DNA from: JACRPI01 sp964385055
GTDB taxonomy: Archaea > Nanobdellota > Nanobdellia > Woesearchaeales > DSVV01
Assembly: GCA_964385055.1 (NCBI GenBank)
Contig: CAYLMH010000010.1
Coordinates: forward strand, 1 to 38,704
DNA length: 38,704 nt
Direction: 5' to 3'
Both the position numbers and the translations under genes were made by a program. The notes under the pieces were generated by a model. The model did not search any database and was not told the DNA's origin. It saw only the letters and a program-made list of their open reading frames with translations. Shown piece after piece: positions 7,524 to 14,868 of the stretch. The stretch's first letter is position 1. Each line of letters opens with the position of its first letter.

Positions 7524-8756
7524 TTACCTATACGCCTTGAAATTCTGCATAGTCATCTTCACTGCTTTTATCTTTTCTCGATTGTGGAAGAGAAGAATTG
7601 CAGCTGTTGCAACCAAAGCAAGAACCGCTGCATAGACAAACGGCGCTGTTGGACTGATGTATTTCCACAATAAACCACCAATCATATTCGCAGGGAAAAT
7701 AGTGAGACCAACAAGCATATGATAGACACCAAACGCTGTGCCTGCATCTTTCTCTGTGGAAAGATCCGCGACGACTGCTCTTGCGACTCCATCTGTTAAG
7801 CCAATGAAAACTCCATACATCGCGAATAATATCCAAAGCGTGGAATCATTCGCAAAAAAGCCAAACCCTAGACTTGTTGCCGCAAATAATAGGAAACCTG
7901 CTGCAAGGACAGTGTTTCTTCCAAAATGATCAGAAATTTTTCCCGCTGGATACGCGCTAAACGCATAGAAAATATTGTAGACAAGGTAGAGGATTGGAAT
8001 CAATTTGATTGCAAAACCGACGTTTTGCGCTCGTAAAATAAAAAAAGCATAGCTGAAACTTGCTGCGTTGAATACAAGCATAATCATGTAAAATCTTTTG
8101 AGATCCTTGTTCAGTTTTTTCCATACTTTGAAGAGATTGAATGGTTTTTGTTTTTTTGTTTCTGCTTTTGTTTCGACATCATGAACAAACAAGAAGAGTA
8201 ATACAACTGCAAGCGCTGCGGGAATAAAGGAAATCCAAAACACTGTTCGGAAACTTGCTTCTGATTCTCCCAAATAAAATAATAATGCTGTCACAATAAG
8301 AACACCAACAACTGCGCCAACACTGTCCATTGTTCTGTGCAGGCCAAAATATTTTCCCCGCTCGCTGTCTTTGACAGACGCTGCAATCAATGCATCTCTC
8401 GGCGTTGTTCTAATTCCTTTCCCAATTCTATCAAGAATTCGTACTATAAGTACATGCGGCCATATTGTCGCGAGCGCCAGAAATGGTTTTGCGAGCGCTG
8501 AAGAGCTGTATCCGATAATAGTTAAGAGTTTTTTATGTTTAAAGCGATCGCTGACAATACCGGCAATCAATTTTAGGAATGCAGATAGTCCTTCTGCTAT
8601 TCCTTCAATAAATCCAATGACTGCCATATTTGCTTTGAGCACAACAGTGAGGAATAACGGAATTATAGGAAATAACATTTCTGAACTGATGTCTGTCAAT
8701 AGGCTGACTATTCCTAACCAGATGACGTTTTTTGCATCTGTTTTTTTCTTTTGCAT
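7524..8756 (-). CDS. Major facilitator superfamily transporter
   Basis: A 410-residue protein with about 12 predicted membrane helices. The MFS loop 2-3 signature is visible as GIVSDRFKHKK, and a second conserved loop reads DRIGKGIRTTPRDA; the C-terminal half repeats the pattern at GKISDHFGR. The reading frame is open up to 8849, but the ATG at 8756 is best: a TATA box (TTATTTATATC, 8778-8788) is centred 27 bases upstream, and the protein then begins MQKKKTDAKNV just before helix 1. The DRIGKGIRTTPRDA loop is found in a drug- or metabolite-export-like subgroup, but the substrate is unknown. Confidence 0.85.
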   Translation of the reverse strand: MQKKKTDAKNVIWLGIVSLLTDISSEMLFPIIPLFLTVVLKANMAVIGFIEGIAEGLSAFLKLIAGIVSDRFKHKKLLTIIGYSSSALAKPFLALATIWPHVLIVRILDRIGKGIRTTPRDALIAASVKDSERGKYFGLHRTMDSVGAVVGVLIVTALLFYLGESEASFRTVFWISFIPAALAVVLLFLFVHDVETKAETKKQKPFNLFKVWKKLNKDLKRFYMIMLVFNAASFSYAFFILRAQNVGFAIKLIPILYLVYNIFYAFSAYPAGKISDHFGRNTVLAAGFLLFAATSLGFGFFANDSTLWILFAMYGVFIGLTDGVARAVVADLSTEKDAGTAFGVYHMLVGLTIFPANMIGGLLWKYISPTAPFVYAAVLALVATAAILLFHNREKIKAVKMTMQNFKAYR

Positions 8757-8777
8757 GCATTGTTTTCTGGTTGATTT

Positions 8778-8788
8778 GATATAAATAA
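8778..8788 (-). promoter_or_regulatory. TATA box of the MFS transporter gene
   Basis: TTATTTATATC centred 27 bases before the ATG at 8756. It shows that the upstream in-frame codons to 8849 are not translated. Confidence 0.65.
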
Positions 8789-8857
8789 GTATGGATTTGT
8801 TGAGCTGCAGAATGAAGATCGACAGATATAAATAATCAAGATGTATCATTACATATT

Positions 8858-9439
8858 ATGACAAAGGGAAATAAAATCAGCAATAAAAAAGAGTTGTCAT
8901 TAGAACACCGTCAAGAACTCCTCAGAACGTTGAAAGCACGTTTTGAAAAAAACATGAATCGTCATAAAGGTCTTGAATGGGCTAAAGTACAAGCAACGCT
9001 GGACGCTCATCCTGAAAAACTGTGGTCACTCTCTGAAATGGAAAGAACCAGTGGTGAACCAGACGTTGTTGGCCATGATAAAAAGACTGGCGAATACATT
9101 TTTTATGATTGTTCCACGGAAAGTCCTCAGGGTCGCAGAAGCGTCTGTTACGATCATGAAGCGTTGGAGGCAAGGAAAGCATTTAAACCGAAAAATAGCG
9201 CGATTACGATGGCAGCATCCATAGGTATTGAAATCTTAACAGAAGACCAATATCTGGAGCTGCAGAAGCTTGGAAATTTTGATACGAAGACTTCGAGCTG
9301 GCTCAAGACACCATCTACTATTCGAAAACTTGGCGGTGCCATCTATGCTGATTTCCGCTACGGCAGAGTCTTCGTAGGCCACAACGGCGCAGAATCTTAC
9401 TATGCTGCCAGAGGATTTCGTAGCTCGCTCAGGGTCTAA
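8858..9439 (+). CDS. DUF4256 family protein
   Basis: A 193-residue protein that matches DUF4256 over its length. Recognisable stretches are MERTSGEPDVVG (about residues 61-72), a DCSTESPQGRRSVCYD segment, KLGNFDTKTSSWLKTP, and the C-terminal NGAESYYAARGFRSSLRV. The family is widespread in bacteria, known mostly from Firmicutes and Bacteroidetes, and has no established biochemical role. The very close match to the bacterial pattern suggests lateral transfer into this archaeon. A TATA box (AGATATAAAT, 8825-8834) lies 28 bases before the ATG, so it has acquired a local leaderless promoter. Neighbouring genes give no functional hint. Confidence 0.85.
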   Translation: MTKGNKISNKKELSLEHRQELLRTLKARFEKNMNRHKGLEWAKVQATLDAHPEKLWSLSEMERTSGEPDVVGHDKKTGEYIFYDCSTESPQGRRSVCYDHEALEARKAFKPKNSAITMAASIGIEILTEDQYLELQKLGNFDTKTSSWLKTPSTIRKLGGAIYADFRYGRVFVGHNGAESYYAARGFRSSLRV

Positions 9440-9491
9440 ATTTCACATCTGAAAAAATTTCTCTTGCCTGCTTTTGAATCTCTCTATTTAT

Positions 9492-9535
9492 TTTATAAAA
9501 ATAGATGAATTGTGTATATGGACTTTGCTGAGCGA
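9492..9535 (+). promoter_or_regulatory. Possible promoter and 5' end of a short transcript
   Basis: TTTATAAAA (9492-9500), then about 25 bases later GACTTTGCTGAGCGA. The same arrangement, TTATAAAAAT followed by GTCTTGCTGAGCGA, occurs at 35339-35384. The conserved sequence sits where transcription would start. A 30-codon frame starting at ATG 9518 is possible but weak. Confidence 0.3.
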
Positions 9536-9606
9536 TTGTTTATGCAGAAGCTCGTGCTTGTTAAGAAAAAACAAAGAGATATAAGCTGTGAAGATAAAGA
9601 AACAGT

Positions 9607-9735
9607 ATGACATCACGATCATACGTTAAACTAAGAGCAGGAGAAAGTATTTCATCTAAACAACATTCTTTGACTGACACAAAAACAAAAAGTGAGCGGT
9701 CGAAGAAATATTACAATCTCAAAAAGAAACAATAG
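9607..9735 (+). CDS. Small basic protein (42 residues), leaderless
   Basis: A 42-codon frame, MTSRSYVKLRAGESIS at the N-terminus and a Lys/Arg/Gln-rich C-terminus (NLKKKQ). The reason to call it is the promoter: GATATAAGC (9578-9586) is centred 25 bases before the ATG, exactly as for the established leaderless genes of this window. It ends 37 bases before the dTMP kinase ATG and overlaps that gene's TATA box. I do not recognise a family. Without comparative data it could be chance. Confidence 0.4.
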   Translation: MTSRSYVKLRAGESISSKQHSLTDTKTKSERSKKYYNLKKKQ

Positions 9736-9772
9736 CAATAGCTTAATAAATTCTAAACATATTACATATTCC

Positions 9773-10519
9773 ATGAAAGGAACATTTGTCATGATTGATG
9801 GTGTCGATGGCTGCGGCAAAGGAACTGTGACGACTGCACTTCGACGCTATGAAGAAAAAAAAGGAAAACGCGTTCTTGACTTGCGTGAATACTGGCAAGA
9901 ACACAATACCATTCCAGAACTTGAAGAAGTCAAAGAATATGACGTTATTATAAGCAACGAACCGACGTTTGCGTATGTTGGAAAAGCAATTCGTGAAGAG
10001 ATTATCCGCAAAAATGAGAAACGAAAATATTCCGGAATATCCACTGCACACGCGTTTAGTTTAGATCGCGAGATTTTGTACAAACGCCTTCTTGTTCCTG
10101 CAATGGAAGCAGGCAAAATTATTTTCCAAGAACGGGGAGTTATTTCTTCTCTTGTTTATCAACCAGTCCAACTCGAACAAATTACCTTAATGGATTTAAT
10201 GAAACTTCCTGGCAACGCATTTGCTATCAAACATGCTCCTTCACTTCTTTTAATCATTGACATTGATTCTGATGTTGCAATCAAACGTCTGAAGGAACGA
10301 AAAAAACAGGATAACGCAATATTCGAAGAAGTTTTGTTTTTGCGGAAAATCGCGTCGCGCTACAAAAGTGAGTGGATTCAGAAAGTGTTTGAAAAAGGAG
10401 GGACAAAGATTGTGTATATCGATACTAATCCTCCTGCGACTGTTGAAGACACTGAACGAAAAGTTATTGATATTTGGGAGAAATACAATAACGAGAGCAC
10501 ACTCGTGAAACATATTTGA
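9773..10519 (+). CDS. tmk: Thymidylate kinase (dTMP kinase) family
   Basis: A 248-residue P-loop kinase. It starts MKGTFVMIDGVDGCGKGT, with Walker A at residues 9-17. SNEPTFAYVGKAIREE matches the (R)EP...G..IR region that binds dTMP, and FQERGVISSLVYQ replaces the usual DRY motif. LLLIIDIDSDVAIKRLKER is the lid region. The reading frame is open to 9692, but the ATG at 9773 begins the conserved fold and lies 27 bases after a TATA box (CTTAATAAA, 9742-9750). With dUTPase 0.5 kb away, thymidine nucleotide supply is the probable pathway. At 248 residues it is slightly longer than bacterial Tmk, so a related nucleotide kinase activity is possible. Confidence 0.8.
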   Translation: MKGTFVMIDGVDGCGKGTVTTALRRYEEKKGKRVLDLREYWQEHNTIPELEEVKEYDVIISNEPTFAYVGKAIREEIIRKNEKRKYSGISTAHAFSLDREILYKRLLVPAMEAGKIIFQERGVISSLVYQPVQLEQITLMDLMKLPGNAFAIKHAPSLLLIIDIDSDVAIKRLKERKKQDNAIFEEVLFLRKIASRYKSEWIQKVFEKGGTKIVYIDTNPPATVEDTERKVIDIWEKYNNESTLVKHI

Positions 10520-10525
10520 TGTTCT

Positions 10526-10777
10526 TTATTTCTTCTTTTTGCTTTGTATCCATTTCTCTTTACACCACGAAAGTGTTGCGGTGGAGAGCAGGAAACCAAT
10601 GACTGGAACAATCGCATTCAGAAATGGATTTGGTGCTTCTATTAAAAATAAAAATATCACGATTATGATATAAGTCATTGCACCGATTACCATCTTTCTT
10701 GTCGTTGAAGTTTCCCATGCTTTGTCTACTTCAACTCGCTGGTTTCTTTGTTTGATTGCTTCGAGATCTGCTTTCAT
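10526..10777 (-). CDS. Small two-helix membrane protein
   Basis: An 83-residue protein with two hydrophobic segments, about residues 30-46 and 53-68, and a Lys-rich C-terminus (QSKKKK). The motif KAWETSTTRK before helix 1 and NAIVPVIGFLLSTATLS in helix 2 are recurrent in small uncharacterised membrane proteins of bacteria and archaea. A TATA box (AAATATAAACC on the minus strand, about 28 bases upstream) supports the start. It is convergent with the dTMP kinase gene. No function can be assigned. Confidence 0.75.
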   Translation of the reverse strand: MKADLEAIKQRNQRVEVDKAWETSTTRKMVIGAMTYIIIVIFLFLIEAPNPFLNAIVPVIGFLLSTATLSWCKEKWIQSKKKK

Positions 10778-10989
10778 GATTTCTTCTGTATTTCGCTGGT
10801 TTATATTTTTTCTCTTCGTTAATTTATTTACTTTTGTACTCTTTCTTAATTAATAATAGATTGCGTTGTCAGTAGTGGTCGTTGCTTGTGCGTGTTTTGT
10901 GGTCATGGTGGGAATGAGAAGTTACTAGATTGTGTATTGGAGTGATGAGAAGATCAAAGAAAAAAGAAAGATAAATTAAAAATAAAAAA
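10778..10989. other. Intergenic region with no supported gene
   Basis: 212 bases of AT-rich sequence between the dUTPase terminus and the small membrane protein. It holds the promoter of the latter (near 10805). A segment at 10884-10901 (TGCTTGTGCGTGTTTTG) resembles the end of the dispersed element at 13.7 kb, but too little is shared to call a third copy. Confidence 0.5.
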
Positions 10990-11421
10990 TTATTTCGCAC
11001 CAGTACTTCCAAAGCCGCCTGCACCGCGATCTGTTTCTGTCAATGCTTCGACTTCTTCTAAATGCATGAATTCTACTTTGTTTAAAACCATCTGCGCAAT
11101 GCGTTCTCCTCGTTTTATCTCAAACGCTTCTTTCCCATGGTTAATGAGCACAACGCCCATTTCTCCGCGATACTGATGATCAATTGTTCCTGGTGTATTG
11201 ACGACAGAAACTCCATGCTTTAACGCTAACCCACTTCTTGGACGAACCTGCACTTCAAATCCATACGGCACTGCAATCTTTAATCCTGTTGGAATTAATT
11301 TTCTTTCTCCTGGTTGTAATGTGTATTCTGCTGCACTATACAAATCCATTCCTGCATCTCCGAGATGCGCATACTTTGGTGTTGGTAATTCTTTGTCTGT
11401 TTTTACAATTTCTATTCTCAT
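10990..11421 (-). CDS. dut: dUTP diphosphatase (trimeric dUTPase)
   Basis: A 143-residue protein with all five dUTPase motifs: DAGMDLYS (motif 1), RPRSGLALKHG (2), NTPGTIDHQYRGE (3), RGERIAQMV (4) and RGAGGFGSTG (5). The trimeric enzyme hydrolyses dUTP to dUMP, lowering uracil misincorporation and supplying the dTMP precursor. The ATG overlaps the stop of the upstream gene by four bases, so the two are co-transcribed and coupled. Length and motif spacing are normal for the family, with the flexible Gly-rich arm intact. Confidence 0.95.
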   Translation of the reverse strand: MRIEIVKTDKELPTPKYAHLGDAGMDLYSAAEYTLQPGERKLIPTGLKIAVPYGFEVQVRPRSGLALKHGVSVVNTPGTIDHQYRGEMGVVLINHGKEAFEIKRGERIAQMVLNKVEFMHLEEVEALTETDRGAGGFGSTGAK

Positions 11422-11939
11422 GGTTGTTCCCTCTCTTCATTTTTTTTTCCTTTTTCGATTGTCTGCACAAAATCCATGATGGGCTGCATTTTCTCTTCCA
11501 ACACGTTTCCTGTTGTTGCATCCACACGGATGTTTATCATTTTGAATGTCATGGTGATTAGTGTCATATTATACGTCGGAATGTTGTTGAGGGTTTGCAA
11601 GACAATTATTTTTTTGGAAACCATGTCTCCAGGATATTTCTGCTTCTGGAGCGCTTGTGCTTTTTGTTCTGCATCTTTCATAGAAAATTTTACTTGATTC
11701 ATATCTAATTGCGCAATCTTTTTTTCTTGTCTGAAGATTTCTTTGTCCTCTGTTTTTGTGATTTCTTCTGCTTTGACAAATGTCACTATACTATCTGTTT
11801 TTTCATCATAATAGCCCATTTGTACTTCTTTTTCATTCATACAAAAAAAATGAACGAGGTATCCCTGCTGCTCTTTTTTCCAGTTTTGGAAAAGAGGAGT
11901 TGCTTCAATTTCCTTTTGCACTTGTTTGAGATCAATCAT
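11418..11939 (-). CDS. Uncharacterised protein, possibly PepSY-like
   Basis: A 173-residue soluble protein with no signal peptide. The C-terminal part, YNMTLITMTFKMINIRVDAT followed by TGNVLEEK, resembles a PepSY-type strand-turn ending in a D-A-x-T-G motif, but the N-terminal part (QVQKEIEATPLF) is not recognised. The frame can be read from a TTG at 11942; the ATG at 11939 fits a TATA box (CTTTATAAC on the minus strand, near 11966) 27 bases upstream. It is coupled to dUTPase by a four-base overlap, but no functional link to nucleotide metabolism is visible. Confidence 0.65.
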   Translation of the reverse strand: MIDLKQVQKEIEATPLFQNWKKEQQGYLVHFFCMNEKEVQMGYYDEKTDSIVTFVKAEEITKTEDKEIFRQEKKIAQLDMNQVKFSMKDAEQKAQALQKQKYPGDMVSKKIIVLQTLNNIPTYNMTLITMTFKMINIRVDATTGNVLEEKMQPIMDFVQTIEKGKKNEEREQP

Positions 11940-12053
11940 CAAAAATGTAAAATGCGCTGAAGTTATAAAGTTAATTACTCTGTCTTGAAAATGAAAAGTT
12001 TAAATAGAAGCCAATCTCAGATGGATCCACATATCTAAAAAGAGGTGCTCTTC

Positions 12054-12200
12054 ATGGTAACTTACAAAGAAAAAGCAGATGAAAAGAACAGATTCATGGG
12101 TTCTGTTGGAAAAAATACACTCCCTCAATCTGTTTCTGAAAAGTCAACTTCCTTAGGCGCACGAACTGTGCGTAACAGAGGAAAGCGCGGCGGCCCTTAA
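12054..12200 (+). CDS. Small basic protein (48 residues)
   Basis: A 48-codon gene: MVTYKEKADEKNRFMG at the start, ending in NRGKRGGP. A TATA-like TTTAAATA near 12003 and a good Shine-Dalgarno site (GAGGTG, about eight bases before the ATG) support it. It is followed after 93 bases by the TRAM gene, which has its own promoter. The protein is charged, probably largely disordered, and ends in an Arg/Gly-rich tail of the kind seen in RNA-binding proteins. I do not recognise a family. Confidence 0.6.
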   Translation: MVTYKEKADEKNRFMGSVGKNTLPQSVSEKSTSLGARTVRNRGKRGGP

Positions 12201-12293
12201 GCAGTTTTACATCCTCATAACAATATTTATATACCGCGAGTACATTCTCATTCTCAGCGCGCTATGCGCAACAAATTAGATAGGTGAAATAGT

Positions 12294-12695
12294 ATGTACG
12301 GAAATGAAGGAAATAGAGGAAGAAGTAATTATGGCGGTGGCTTTGGAAACAGACCACGAAGCCCAATGGGTGGAGGAGCATCATTCGCACCAGTTAAAGT
12401 TGGTGAAGAAATGGATGTTACCATCGAAGCAGTTGGAGAAAAAGGAGACGGTATCTGCAAGAAAAAAGGATTCGTACTTTTTGTTCCAAACACAAAACAA
12501 GGCGATACTGTTCGTATCAGAGTAACTAAAGTCTTACGAAAAGTAGGATTTGCTGAAGTTATCGGAGAAGCACAAGGCACTCCTGAACCATCTTCAGAAC
12601 AACCTGCTGAAGCTGCTCCACAAGAGGAAGAAGTTCCTCAGGGAGAAGAAAGCGAAGATTTCGGCGACGAACAACAACAAGAAGAACAGCAATAA
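12294..12695 (+). CDS. TRAM-domain protein (RNA-binding, cold-shock-like)
   Basis: A 133-residue protein. The N-terminus (1-33) is Gly/Arg/Asn-rich, the TRAM domain spans about residues 34-92 (VKVGEEMDVTIEAVGEKGDG, then FVLFVPNTKQGDTVRIRV), and the C-terminal 40 residues are acidic and Gln-rich. TRAM proteins of archaea act as single-domain RNA chaperones comparable to bacterial Csp. A TATA box (ATTTATATAC near 12230) predicts a leader of about 38 bases with AGGTGA before the ATG; a short GCGC/GCGC inverted repeat in the leader could fold and might respond to temperature. The acidic tail and RGG-like head are additions to the core domain. Confidence 0.85.
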   Translation: MYGNEGNRGRSNYGGGFGNRPRSPMGGGASFAPVKVGEEMDVTIEAVGEKGDGICKKKGFVLFVPNTKQGDTVRIRVTKVLRKVGFAEVIGEAQGTPEPSSEQPAEAAPQEEEVPQGEESEDFGDEQQQEEQQ

Positions 12696-12730
12696 GTTTG
12701 TTCTTTTTTTCTTTATTTTTTCTTATTCTT
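12696..12730 (+). terminator. Oligo-T terminator after the TRAM gene
   Basis: Runs of T (up to seven) directly after the stop codon, typical of archaeal termination. Confidence 0.5.
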
Positions 12731-12779
12731 ATAAAATTCTATAAACATTTATAAACCAAACCTTATTTCAGTTCTTCAT

Positions 12780-12898
12780 TACCCACAGAGAAGAGCAGCA
12801 TACTTAGTATGGACTTTTCTGGCACTTCAGGGTGAGAATATGAAGTAATAGGAAATATTTCTTATTACTTTACCAAAAACAAACGTGAGGAGAATATT
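12780..12898 (+). promoter_or_regulatory. Structured leader of the ribosomal protein S2 gene
   Basis: A TATA box near 12752 predicts a leader of about 120 bases. It holds two foldable elements. The first pairs CAGAGAAG (12786-12793) with CTTTTCTG (12814-12821) and CATAC with GTATG around a TTA loop (12799-12811). The second is a 28-base near-perfect palindrome (12843-12870, arms AAGTAATA / TATTACTT, with one G-U). The Shine-Dalgarno GTGAGGAG (12885-12892) follows. Such a leader is unusual where most first genes are leaderless, and suggests S2 autoregulation. Confidence 0.55.
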
Positions 12899-13498
12899 AT
12901 GGCAGAAGAAAACATGCTTGTGGATTCCAAAGCATACCTAAAATCAGGAATTCACATCGGAACAAAATTCAGAACAAAACAAATGGCGGGCTTTATCTAC
13001 AAAACTCGACCAGACGGATTAAGCGTTTTGAATTTAGAGAAAATTAATGATCGCTTGCGCGTTGTTGCAAACCTTCTTGCACAATACGCACCAGAAGACA
13101 TCTTGATCATTAGCAGACGAGAAAATGGCTGGCGCGCAGTCAAACTCTTCGGAAAAGCGACAGGAGCAAAATTCTTCGCTGGAAGATACCCTCCAGGAAT
13201 CTTAACCAACCCAAACCTTGAAACATTCATGGAAACAAAAGTTATTTTGGTGACAGACGCATGGCCTGACAGAAACGCTGTTCTTGACGCGCTCAAAGTA
13301 GGTATTCCTGTTATCGCATTGTGTGATACAAACAACCAAATTAATGGTATTGATCTCGTATTACCATGCAACAACAAAGGAAAGAAAAGCCTTGGCCTCG
13401 TGTTTTATGTTCTCGCAAAAGAATACTTGAAAGCACGAAAGGTTATTCAAGCAGACGATCAAATGCCTATTAGCATTGATGAGTTTACTGCGGAATAA
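12899..13498 (+). CDS. rpsB: 30S ribosomal protein S2 (archaeal uS2)
   Basis: A 199-residue protein of the archaeal/eukaryotic S2/SA type. Diagnostic stretches are SGIHIGTKFRTKQMAGFIYK (about residues 16-35), FAGRYPPGILTNP (about 96-108) and TDAWPDRNAVLDAL with ALCDTNN (about 118-145). It binds 16S rRNA in the head of the small subunit. The short length, without the bacterial N-terminal coiled-coil insertion, is archaeal. The gene stands alone with a long structured leader, and the downstream oligo-T tract at 13499-13530 would end transcription. Confidence 0.95.
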   Translation: MAEENMLVDSKAYLKSGIHIGTKFRTKQMAGFIYKTRPDGLSVLNLEKINDRLRVVANLLAQYAPEDILIISRRENGWRAVKLFGKATGAKFFAGRYPPGILTNPNLETFMETKVILVTDAWPDRNAVLDALKVGIPVIALCDTNNQINGIDLVLPCNNKGKKSLGLVFYVLAKEYLKARKVIQADDQMPISIDEFTAE

Positions 13499-13530
13499 TT
13501 TTTTTATTTTTCTTAATTTTTTTTGATTTT
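13499..13530 (+). terminator. Oligo-T terminator after rpsB
   Basis: Several runs of five to eight T immediately after the stop codon. Confidence 0.55.
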
Positions 13531-13556
13531 CTTATCCTTGTTTATTTCTTTAAAGA

Positions 13557-13735
13557 ATCAATAAGACCCCATGCAATGCTTCGCGTCAATTCTTTCGCCA
13601 ATTGGAAGCGAGATCAGGTACGACACTCACTCCGTTCGGTCGTACGCTCAACTCATGCTCTTATTCGCACTGATAGCTCATGTTGTTTGTGCAATGGGTC
13701 CCCCTGACATTTTTTGCTTTGCTGGTGCGTGTTTT
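13557..13735. repeat. Dispersed structured element, long copy
   Basis: The ends match the element at 37816-37884: left ATCAATAAGACCCC and right a 42-base block starting GCAATGGGTCCCCCTGACAT (13691-13732). Here the arms GACCCCATGCA (13565-13575) and TGCAATGGGTC (13690-13700) enclose about 115 bases with two further hairpins: GTACGAC/GTCGTAC (13618-13645) and GCTTC...GAAGC with inner CAATT/AATTG (13578-13609). A TATA-like CTAAAAATAGC on the minus strand (13746-13756) lies about 26 bases before the block, so a minus-strand structured RNA is possible. Confidence 0.65.
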
Positions 13736-13767
13736 GACTAGTTTAGCTATTTTTAGTACTTCTTGTT

Positions 13768-14697
13768 TTACCCAACATTCCCCGCTTCTTCAAACTCTTT
13801 TTTGTCTTTTAATTCAGGAAAACGCGCAGCAATCTCGTCAGAAACACTCTTTTTTTGCGGTAAATTGTGACTGGTTTCGATTTTCTTCGGCTCTTCAAAC
13901 GATGTAAATCCATTTTCTTTAATTTCGAACACCACAGCACGATGCTCTGGCAACGAACGATGCTTGATCACTGTTGCTTTGCGTACTGTTTTGTACTTTT
14001 CAATTTCCAGCAAACATTTCGCACCATACTTGAGAATATCGCCACCCACCATGCGCACTTTATCCCGCTCTTCAAAATCTGCATATACTTGACTTGTTAC
14101 GAGAACAGGAATGGTGTATTTTCGTGCGATGCTACTCAAATAATATAATTGAAGGCCAAGATCCGCATTAATTGCTTTGACTCCTTCATGCTTTGCTATT
14201 TCCACTCTATATAATGAAGAAACACTATCCACAATAATGAGCCCTATTTTTTCATTGACGACTTCACGCAATCGTGCAATTGTTTTTGTCTGATCTCCAA
14301 AGGTCATCGGCTTGAGAAGAAATATTTTTTCTAAATACTGCTCTTTTGCTTCACTTTGCAACAATTGCTGAAAACGAACAGTAGAGAAACCTCCTTCTGT
14401 ATCAACAAAAATAACTTTTTTTCCTGCTTTAATCGTAGCTATTGCTGCTAAAAGACAAATTGTTGTCTTGCCTGTTCCTGCTGGACCGTAGAGCGCAGTG
14501 AGCACGCCACCTTCATAGCCTGAAAGAAGTGCATCAAAGACCGGCGTTCCTGTCGGAAAAAGAACATCTTCCATAGTATCAGTAGTGCCTCGAGCGTTTA
14601 AATACTTTGTTATGTACTTGTCTGATATTTTTGGGAAAAAACTGAAAAGATTTGCTGTTATTTCCTCAATCCCTAAAACTGTTCGCAATGTTGGCAT
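13768..14697 (-). CDS. radB: RadB, RecA/Rad51 paralogue
   Basis: A 309-residue RecA-fold protein. The Walker A motif GPAGTGKT is at residues 71-78 and Walker B is IGLIIVDSVSSLYR; a Rad51-like short N-terminal region precedes the core, and FPTGTPVFDALLSGYEGG is the linker and start typical of RadA/RadB. RadB is a recombination mediator that works with RadA and Holliday junction proteins. The frame is open to an ATG at 14736, but that ATG lies in a TATA-like box (14736-14744). The ATG at 14697 has a strong Shine-Dalgarno GAGGTGG five bases upstream, so I chose it. The C-terminal 50 residues are an extra charged tail. Confidence 0.85.
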   Translation of the reverse strand: MPTLRTVLGIEEITANLFSFFPKISDKYITKYLNARGTTDTMEDVLFPTGTPVFDALLSGYEGGVLTALYGPAGTGKTTICLLAAIATIKAGKKVIFVDTEGGFSTVRFQQLLQSEAKEQYLEKIFLLKPMTFGDQTKTIARLREVVNEKIGLIIVDSVSSLYRVEIAKHEGVKAINADLGLQLYYLSSIARKYTIPVLVTSQVYADFEERDKVRMVGGDILKYGAKCLLEIEKYKTVRKATVIKHRSLPEHRAVVFEIKENGFTSFEEPKKIETSHNLPQKKSVSDEIAARFPELKDKKEFEEAGNVG

Positions 14698-14702
14698 GAA
14701 AA

Positions 14703-14709
14703 CCACCTC
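14703..14709 (-). promoter_or_regulatory. Shine-Dalgarno site of radB
   Basis: GAGGTGG on the minus strand, five bases before the ATG at 14697. It decides the start in favour of 14697 over 14736. Confidence 0.65.
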
Positions 14710-14750
14710 TGCTTTTTGTAGAACGTTGTTTTTCATTTAAGTATCGGTTG

Positions 14751-14857
14751 GTTTTCCGAAAGGTCTTCGGATAGTCCGAAAGATTTTCGGAAAACGCGAA
14801 TAGGTTTCGGTATTTTGGTTTTTTCGCATGTTTTTTTCGGTTTATCCGAAAGGGCAG
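14751..14857. promoter_or_regulatory. TCCGAAA operator array between radB and the glycosylation operon
   Basis: At least six copies of TCCGAAA / TTTCGGA or one-base variants occur within about 105 bases. The first four form a nested palindrome at 14751-14795: outer arms GTTTTCCGAAA and TTTTCGGAAAAC, inner TCTTCGGA and TCCGAAAGA. Further copies are near 14803, 14836 and 14845. The palindrome lies about 10 bases upstream of the radB TATA box and the last motif about 15 bases upstream of the TATA box of the glycosylation operon. A common regulator of the divergent promoters is inferred. Confidence 0.7.
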
Positions 14858-14868
14858 ACTGGTAAAAG

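Noticed and set aside
10884..10901. Third copy of the dispersed element
   Set aside because: Only about 16 bases (GTGCGTGTTTTG and neighbours) are shared, without the hairpin or the CCCCCTGACA block.
12786..12821. K-turn in the S2 leader
   Set aside because: The internal loop has five and two bases as in a K-turn, but the G-A and A-G pairs required are not in the right order.
14698..14736. Upstream ATG at 14736 as the radB start
   Set aside because: It lies within a TATA-like box; the ATG at 14697 has a strong Shine-Dalgarno site and fits the family N-terminus.
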